Shown piece after piece: positions 14,931 to 18,484 of a DNA stretch of 18,484 bases (positions within the stretch are counted from its first letter, which is position 1; every line of letters starts with the position of its first letter). The DNA lies in assembly GCA_964532715.1 (NCBI GenBank), contig CAZHIX010000023.1, positions 1 to 18,484 on the forward strand. Direction: 5' to 3'. The translations under genes were made by a program, and so were the position numbers. Under the pieces are notes generated by a model, which saw nothing but the letters and a program-made list of their open reading frames with translations, made no database searches and was not told the origin of the DNA. The stretch comes from 1-14-0-10-45-29 sp964532715 (GTDB lineage Archaea > Micrarchaeota > Micrarchaeia > Anstonellales > Anstonellaceae).

Positions 14931-15851
14931 ATGCAAAAATTTATTGATAAGTTGAGTTCTAAAAAGATGTCGGCAGTGCTTGCAGTGCAATCTACATTAC
15001 TAAATTCCATATCAAACTATTTGCATCAAGAGAATTTTTTACAAATAATGCCAGTTATGTTATCTCCAATCACAGATCCATTATGCCACTCAGTGTTTGA
15101 TGCGCAAATTGACTATTGTGGACAAAAGCTAAAACTTACAAAAAGTATGATATTGCACAAACAAATTGCACTAAGCTCTGCACACATTAGCAAAATATTT
15201 GCAATATCCCCAAACATAAGACTTGAAAAACCACATTGCGCAAAAACGAAAAGGCATTTGATTGAATTTAGTCAGATAGATATGGAGATTAAGGGTGCAA
15301 CAAAATACGAGTTTATGAGCTTGTGCGAAAAGATGATCGTGCGCGCATTTGAAGATGTGAAAAAGTACAACAGAGAGGAGCTTGAACTTCTTGGAAGAGA
15401 ACTTACTATTCCAACCACTCCGTTTTGCAAGTATGAATCTAAAGAATGCAAACAGAAGATAGGAGAGGATTTTGAAACAAAATTATCTTGTGAGCAAAAA
15501 TCTCTTTTTTGGATAATGAATCACGAACGAGAATTTTATGATATGGAAGATGATAAAATTAGTGGTTATTATCACAACTATGATTTAGTATACCCTCAAG
15601 GATATGGAGAGGCCCTATCAGGTGGGCAAAGAGATTACAAATATGAAATTCTTAGCAAGAAAATTCAAAAACGAGCTCAAAGTGAAGAGAGTTTTGGAAT
15701 ATACACACAACTTGCAAAAAACAAATATTTAGTGCCAAGTGCAGGAGGGGGATTAGGAGTGGAGCGACTTGTAAGATATGCATGTGGTCTTGATGAGATT
15801 GAACAGGTGAGTCCATTTGCAAAAATACCTTCAGAGAATTTTTTAATTTAG
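14931..15851 (+). CDS. asnA: Archaeal asparagine synthetase (class II aaRS-like, AsnRS paralogue)
   Basis: A 306-residue stand-alone class II synthetase catalytic core without the anticodon-binding OB domain of AspRS/AsnRS. Motif 2 is RHLIEFSQIDMEI (108-120) and motif 3 is GGGLGVERLVRY (272-283); PQGYGEALSGGQR (222-234) is the typical substrate loop of the AspRS/AsnRS branch. Size and architecture match the archaeal enzyme characterised in Pyrococcus abyssi that makes asparagine from aspartate, ATP and ammonia. The alternative, a lysine/aspartate-tRNA-synthetase-like paralogue with another amide ligase role, is less likely. Divergent from an AsnC-family regulator. GAGGTG precedes the start by eight bases. 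The symbol follows function; the protein is AsnRS-derived, like the E. coli AsnA fold. Confidence 0.88.
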   Translation: MQKFIDKLSSKKMSAVLAVQSTLLNSISNYLHQENFLQIMPVMLSPITDPLCHSVFDAQIDYCGQKLKLTKSMILHKQIALSSAHISKIFAISPNIRLEKPHCAKTKRHLIEFSQIDMEIKGATKYEFMSLCEKMIVRAFEDVKKYNREELELLGRELTIPTTPFCKYESKECKQKIGEDFETKLSCEQKSLFWIMNHEREFYDMEDDKISGYYHNYDLVYPQGYGEALSGGQRDYKYEILSKKIQKRAQSEESFGIYTQLAKNKYLVPSAGGGLGVERLVRYACGLDEIEQVSPFAKIPSENFLI

Positions 15852-16136
15852 ATTTATTTTTCATATTTTAATCAGTTGATGCGCTTCAAACTTCAGCTGT
15901 AGTTCAGCGGTAGTGGCACATACTCAATTTTGGATTTGAGTGTTTTACTCATCAAAAAAGAGATTAGTTTAGTATTCTGTTTTATACAAGAACAGTTTTT
16001 GGCTATTTCTGTTTTTTTAAAAAACGATTTAGCGCCTTTTTCTGTTTTTTACTAAAATGATTTAGAGAACTGTCTTTAATCGTGCAGACTTTGCAAATAC
16101 CATTTTGAATAATATTCCTGTATTTAGGTGTGAGAA
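15852..16136. other. Gene-free repeat-rich stretch after asparagine synthetase
   Basis: It starts with T-rich tracts that could terminate the synthetase transcript (near 15847-15870). A tRNA-like fragment lies at about 15891-15947. From about 15974 to 16071 there are degenerate tandem units of 31-33 bases: TTTCTGTTTTTT...GATTTAG at 16006 and again at 16039 (about 25 of 33 positions equal), with a poorer unit before them. No reading frame is supported. Confidence 0.5.
15891..15947 (+). pseudogene. Possible tRNA 5'-half remnant
   Basis: TAGTTCAGCGGTAGTGGCAC looks like positions 8-26 of a tRNA (T8, A9, a D arm with GG in its loop). It is followed by an anticodon-arm-like stem ACTCAA/TTGAGT, but the loop has eight bases (TTTTGGAT) and no T arm or acceptor 3' strand follows. 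It could be a decayed tRNA or half of an attachment site; it is not a functional tRNA. Confidence 0.3.
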
Positions 16137-16163
16137 TTATCAATAATGATAACTTTAAATACA
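16137..16163 (+). promoter_or_regulatory. AbiE operon promoter with upstream dyad
   Basis: Perfect inverted repeat TTATCA-ATAA-TGATAA (16137-16152) directly abuts the TATA element CTTTAAATACAT (16153-16163), about 26 bases before the ATG at 16184, so the mRNA is leaderless. AbiEi antitoxins of bacteria repress their own operon through inverted repeats at the promoter, which fits this layout. Confidence 0.6.
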
Positions 16164-16183
16164 TTTTATAGGAAAATACTATT

Positions 16184-16858
16184 ATGAAGGATCAGAGTTG
16201 GATAAGAAAATATCCAGTGTTTAGTTTGAATCTGGCAGTTCGCCATATAGGTGATAAAGATTATGCAAAACAATTTTTACACAGAAAAAAGATGCGAAAA
16301 GAAATAATTAACATCAAAAAGGGATTATACTCTGCATCACAAAATGTTTTTGCGGTCTCCTCAAATATCACGCATCCATCTTATATTTCTTATTTAAGCG
16401 CTTCTTATTTGTATGGAGCGACACAAACCATACCGATTAGAATTCAGATAGCAAGCTCAAAGCGAACCAGATCCATTGAATTTAGTGGATACAAAATAGA
16501 TTTTATTACCTCTGATAGTCTGTGGGGGTTTCATAAAGAGAAAATGGGAAATGAAGAAATATTTTTGGCAGATTATGAGAAGCTATTAATTGATGCATTT
16601 GACAAATCACAGCACATGGGTAATTTTTCTGAAATTGAAAATCTGTATGAGAACAGTCAAAAGATAGATGTGCAAAAAGTTAAGGATTATTTGTTGCGCA
16701 AAAACTCAAAGAGAATTTATAGACAGGTTGGATATATGTTGCAAAAGCATAGAAACGTAGATATTTTTGGCCTTATGCGACTTGGAAGAAATTATTTTTG
16801 TTTGGACAAATTTTCAAGAAGCAAAATGATTGAGAGAAAATGGAGGCTATTTATATGA
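16184..16858 (+). CDS. abiEi: AbiEi-like type IV antitoxin / transcriptional regulator
   Basis: A 224-residue protein whose stop overlaps the AbiEii start by four bases (ATGA), the usual AbiE organisation. The N-terminal about 60 residues form a winged-helix-like region including the pattern INIKKGLYSA. The central part, SYLSASYLYG followed by IRIQIASSKRTRSI and YKIDFI, matches the layout of archaeal AbiEi/'transcriptional regulator of type IV TA' proteins, as does LADYEKLLIDAF (about 126-137). In the known system AbiEi neutralises the nucleotidyltransferase toxin without forming a stable complex and represses the operon; a perfect dyad sits at the promoter here. Identification rests on context plus pattern, since sequence conservation is low. 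Confidence 0.78.
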   Translation: MKDQSWIRKYPVFSLNLAVRHIGDKDYAKQFLHRKKMRKEIINIKKGLYSASQNVFAVSSNITHPSYISYLSASYLYGATQTIPIRIQIASSKRTRSIEFSGYKIDFITSDSLWGFHKEKMGNEEIFLADYEKLLIDAFDKSQHMGNFSEIENLYENSQKIDVQKVKDYLLRKNSKRIYRQVGYMLQKHRNVDIFGLMRLGRNYFCLDKFSRSKMIERKWRLFI

Positions 16859-17604
16859 ACTTGATGGAACTTGGGGAATATGCAAAAAAAAGAGGTTTCA
16901 ATTTAGGTCAGGCCGAAAAAGATTATTATCAAAATTTGTTGCTGTTTATAATATATGAAAAGGTGGCAAAAGAACTAGTGTTTAAGGGAGGAACTGCATT
17001 ATCAAAATGCTATGGTCTGAGTCGTTTTTCCGAAGATTTAGATTTTAGCTCAACTAAAAAGGTTGAACTTTTAAAAATAATTGAAACTGGAGTTGAACTA
17101 TTTTCACTAAGATGCAACATTAAAGATAAAAAGGAGCACCCAAATGGAGAGAGTTTCAAATTGAAAATAGAAGGTCCATTATATAAACAAAATGAGAGAA
17201 CTCTTTGCTCAGTATCAATTGATGTGAGCTATCGGGACAAGATACTAATAGCACCACAAATTAGAACTATTGGGCACCACATGGACATAATACCTTCTTT
17301 TGACGTTTATGTCATGAATGAAACAGAAATTGTTGCCGAGAAAATACACGCGATTATGGCTAGACACTCCGCCAGAGATTTGTATGATTTGAATTTTTTA
17401 TTGAACAAAAATGTTGAATTTGATAAAAAAATTATAGATACAAAACTTGCTTTGCGCAAAATGGAATTTGATATTCTTCATTTTGAAAAAAGATGTCTTG
17501 AACTAAAACCAATCTGGGAAAATGAGCTTAAATCTCTTGTGAGAAATGTTTGTGATTTTGATGAGGTAAAAAATAATGTCATAGCTCACATGAAAAAGCT
17601 TTGA
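16855..17604 (+). CDS. abiEii: AbiEii-like nucleotidyltransferase toxin
   Basis: A 249-residue protein of the DNA polymerase beta-type nucleotidyltransferase superfamily. FKGGTALSKCYGLSRFSEDLDF (43-64) holds the GG-T/S core and the paired acidic residues Asp61 and Asp63 that bind catalytic metal. IVAEKIHAIMARHSARDLYDL is the conserved downstream AbiEii motif. Related toxins block growth by adding nucleotides, with tRNA 3' ends as targets in the studied MenA-type relatives; whether this one does so is inference. The ATG at 16855 is chosen over one 15 bases upstream because GGAGG lies eight bases before it and it gives the typical ATGA overlap. All catalytic residues appear intact, so the module is probably active. 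A two-hairpin repeat follows 26 bases after the stop. Confidence 0.88.
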   Translation: MNLMELGEYAKKRGFNLGQAEKDYYQNLLLFIIYEKVAKELVFKGGTALSKCYGLSRFSEDLDFSSTKKVELLKIIETGVELFSLRCNIKDKKEHPNGESFKLKIEGPLYKQNERTLCSVSIDVSYRDKILIAPQIRTIGHHMDIIPSFDVYVMNETEIVAEKIHAIMARHSARDLYDLNFLLNKNVEFDKKIIDTKLALRKMEFDILHFEKRCLELKPIWENELKSLVRNVCDFDEVKNNVIAHMKKL

Positions 17605-17630
17605 TTTGCATTTGTTGCATTCATACAGAT

Positions 17631-17756
17631 CAGATTTGCCGAAGAGCACCCAGCCATAAATGGCTGGGTCTTGTGCTCATTCGGCAAATGGATTGCCAAG
17701 CTGACACCTGTACATCAACCGCCCACTCAAAGTGGGCGGTTTTCGTCAGCTTGACA
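17631..17756 (+). mobile_element. Two-hairpin repeat, copy B (best-preserved fold)
   Basis: A 126-bp element between AT at 17629-17630 and AT at 17757-17758. Hairpin 1 is almost continuous: ATTTGCCGAA/TTCGGCAAAT, GAGCAC/GTGCTC, ACCCAGCCA-TAAA-TGGCTGGGT. After GGAT, hairpin 2 pairs TGCCAAGCTGAC with GTCAGCTTGACA (one mismatch) and has an apical stem AACCGCCCACT/AGTGGGCGGTT. Compared with the copy at 18088, many stem bases differ on both sides so that pairing is kept. Non-coding. Confidence 0.85.
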
Positions 17757-17892
17757 ATAATACGCGTAATCCTCAACGTAGAGATAGATACATGGAAGAT
17801 AACAAGATTCTCCGAATACTCTATCCCAAAACCCGTGATGGGAAAGCTAAATCGCCAAACCCCCCAATCAAAGAGCAGATGAGACACGAATT

Positions 17893-18407
17893 CTATTTCA
17901 TGATTCCGATCTCTTTTCGCAATACCATTCTCAAATTATATGTATCAGCCATTTTTGCATATCCTTCCCAACCTGCAAAGCCAAGAGATATGTTTGCGAT
18001 CAATTTCGCCTTTTGCCAACATATTTCCAAGTATTGTCAATCGCTTTCTTATTCTTAGTCGGTTGCTTTTCTTCAAGAGCCTGAAATCAGATTTGCTCAA
18101 AGAGCACTCGAGCCTAAATGGCTGAGTTTGATGCTCATTTGAGCAAATGGCTCGCCAAGTCAGTCGGACATTCACTTGCACCCACTAAAAGTGAGTGGTT
18201 TCTCTGCCGACTTGGCGATGAAAGAACTCACAAAAGCCCAAAAACGGGACGCCTGCACATAGTGGAATAATTCGCGTCTTTTGTGGATGCAGAAATAGTT
18301 TGAGCGTATTTTGCACAAATGTCTTAATCTGTCCAGGATATTTTTCAAGTTCTTTTCTGCTTTTAGATAATATCAAAAAGTCATCCACATAGCGCGAATA
18401 AAATGAG
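17893..18407 (-). pseudogene. Reverse transcriptase remnant, split by a two-hairpin repeat
   Basis: Immediately next to the tRNA-Arg 3' end the minus strand reads SFYSRYVDDFLILSKS, the RT active-site motif, and continues through LHPQKTRI and GVPFLGFCEFFH (to 18218), as in the palm of DGR-type and other unclassified prokaryotic RTs. The 130-bp repeat at 18088-18217 then interrupts. Beyond it the protein resumes as FRLLKKSNRLRIRKRLTILG and GNMLAKGEIDRKHI. After a one-base frameshift near 18015 it ends GWEGYAKMADTYNLR then MVLRKEIGIMK at 17893, the usual RT C-terminal pattern. The N-terminal two thirds (fingers, motifs before YVDD) are absent. Thus truncated, interrupted and frameshifted; certainly non-functional. 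No template/variable repeat or group II intron RNA was recognised. Confidence 0.85.
18088..18217 (+). mobile_element. Two-hairpin repeat, copy C, inserted in the reverse transcriptase gene
   Basis: A 130-bp element flanked by AT at 18086-18087 and 18218-18219. Hairpin 1 has ATTTGCTCAAA/TTTGAGCAAAT, GAGCA/TGCTC and CTC-g-AGCC/GGCTGAG; hairpin 2 has CGCCAAGTC/GACTTGGCG with an inner CCACT/AGTG(A)GTGG-type stem. Deleting the element plus one AT joins cat (His) to ttc (Phe) and gives FCEFFH-FRLLKK in the RT frame, which is the expected RT continuity. This directly argues for insertion of a discrete element with a 2-bp direct repeat. Confidence 0.85.
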
Positions 18408-18481
18408 CGCCCTCGCTGAGATTTGAACTCAGGTCTCAAGCTCCGCAAGCTCGCATACTATCCAAGCTATACTACGAGGGC
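18408..18481 (-). tRNA. tRNA-Arg(GCG)
   Basis: A complete 74-base cloverleaf on the minus strand: acceptor GCCCTCG/CGAGGGC, T8-A9, D arm GTAT...GTAT, anticodon stem CGAGC/GCTTG with loop TTGCGGA (anticodon GCG, reading CGC/CGU), variable loop AGAC, T arm CTGAG-TTCAAAT-CTCAG, discriminator G. A20 in the D loop supports arginine identity. CCA is not encoded and no intron is present. The RT remnant begins at the very next base after the 3' end. Confidence 0.92.
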
Positions 18482-18484
18482 ATT

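Noticed and set aside
15891..15965. Functional tRNA gene
   Set aside because: The anticodon loop has eight bases and there is no T arm or acceptor 3' strand.
17631..17756. Rho-independent terminator of the AbiE operon
   Set aside because: The stems are long and GC-richer than the surroundings, but no U tract follows, and the same unit is found inside another gene.
17630..17887. 85-residue minus-strand reading frame
   Set aside because: About half of it is the reverse complement of the two-hairpin repeat, and no family pattern is visible.
17732..18058. 108-residue plus-strand reading frame
   Set aside because: It runs through the end of a two-hairpin repeat and antisense to the RT C-terminus, whose homology is on the minus strand.
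17893..18407. Functional diversity-generating retroelement or group II intron
   Set aside because: The RT lacks its N-terminal part, is interrupted and frameshifted; no template/variable repeat pair or intron domain V/VI was recognised.

Overview
The window looks like a scaffold from an AT-rich archaeon. The evidence is an archaeal elongation factor 1-beta next to its small zinc-ribbon partner, a Rad50 with a zinc hook, an archaeal asparagine synthetase of the class II tRNA-synthetase-like type, an Lrp/AsnC regulator, TATA boxes placed about 25 bases before many starts, several apparently leaderless genes, GGTG/GAGG ribosome binding sites, and an archaeal class III (pilin-like) signal peptide. 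The mix of compact informational genes, very cysteine-rich surface protein and toxin-antitoxin modules would suit a DPANN lineage, but that placement is inference. A run of ten N at 11466-11475 is a scaffold gap, and the window opens inside a repeat, so an assembly break there is likely.

Layout: 1-70 truncated cloverleaf-forming repeat; 219-1034 divergent kinase-like protein; 1059-1298 two adjacent copies of a two-hairpin repeat; 1317-4391 (-) secreted subtilase with FN3-like repeats; 4603-7920 (+) giant cysteine-rich surface protein, divergent from the protease; 8035-10326 (-) Rad50; 10380-10535 partial two-hairpin repeat plus a full cloverleaf repeat; 10597-11300 two overlapping unknown genes; scaffold gap; 11477-11918 (-) EF1-beta and zinc-ribbon operon; 12004-13359 (-) DEAD-box helicase; 13657-14126 (-) RelBE-type module whose toxin gene is frameshifted; 14251-14306 tandem dyads; 14338-14778 (-) AsnC/Lrp regulator divergent from 14931-15851 asparagine synthetase; 15852-16183 repeat-rich gap with a tRNA-like fragment; 16184-17604 AbiEi/AbiEii operon; 17631-17756 two-hairpin repeat; 17893-18407 (-) wrecked reverse transcriptase carrying another two-hairpin repeat; 18408-18481 (-) tRNA-Arg(GCG).

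The most interesting signal is the two-hairpin repeat family (126-130 bp in the best copies). Stem sequences differ between copies while base pairing is kept, the outer boundaries are shared, and each good copy sits between AT dinucleotides. One copy interrupts a reverse transcriptase gene, and removing it together with one AT rejoins the protein in frame. It therefore behaves as a small mobile element with selected secondary structure. A second repeat, with a three-way-junction fold and also bounded by AT, occurs twice, 10.4 kb apart. These repeats have no identifiable mobilising enzyme in the window.
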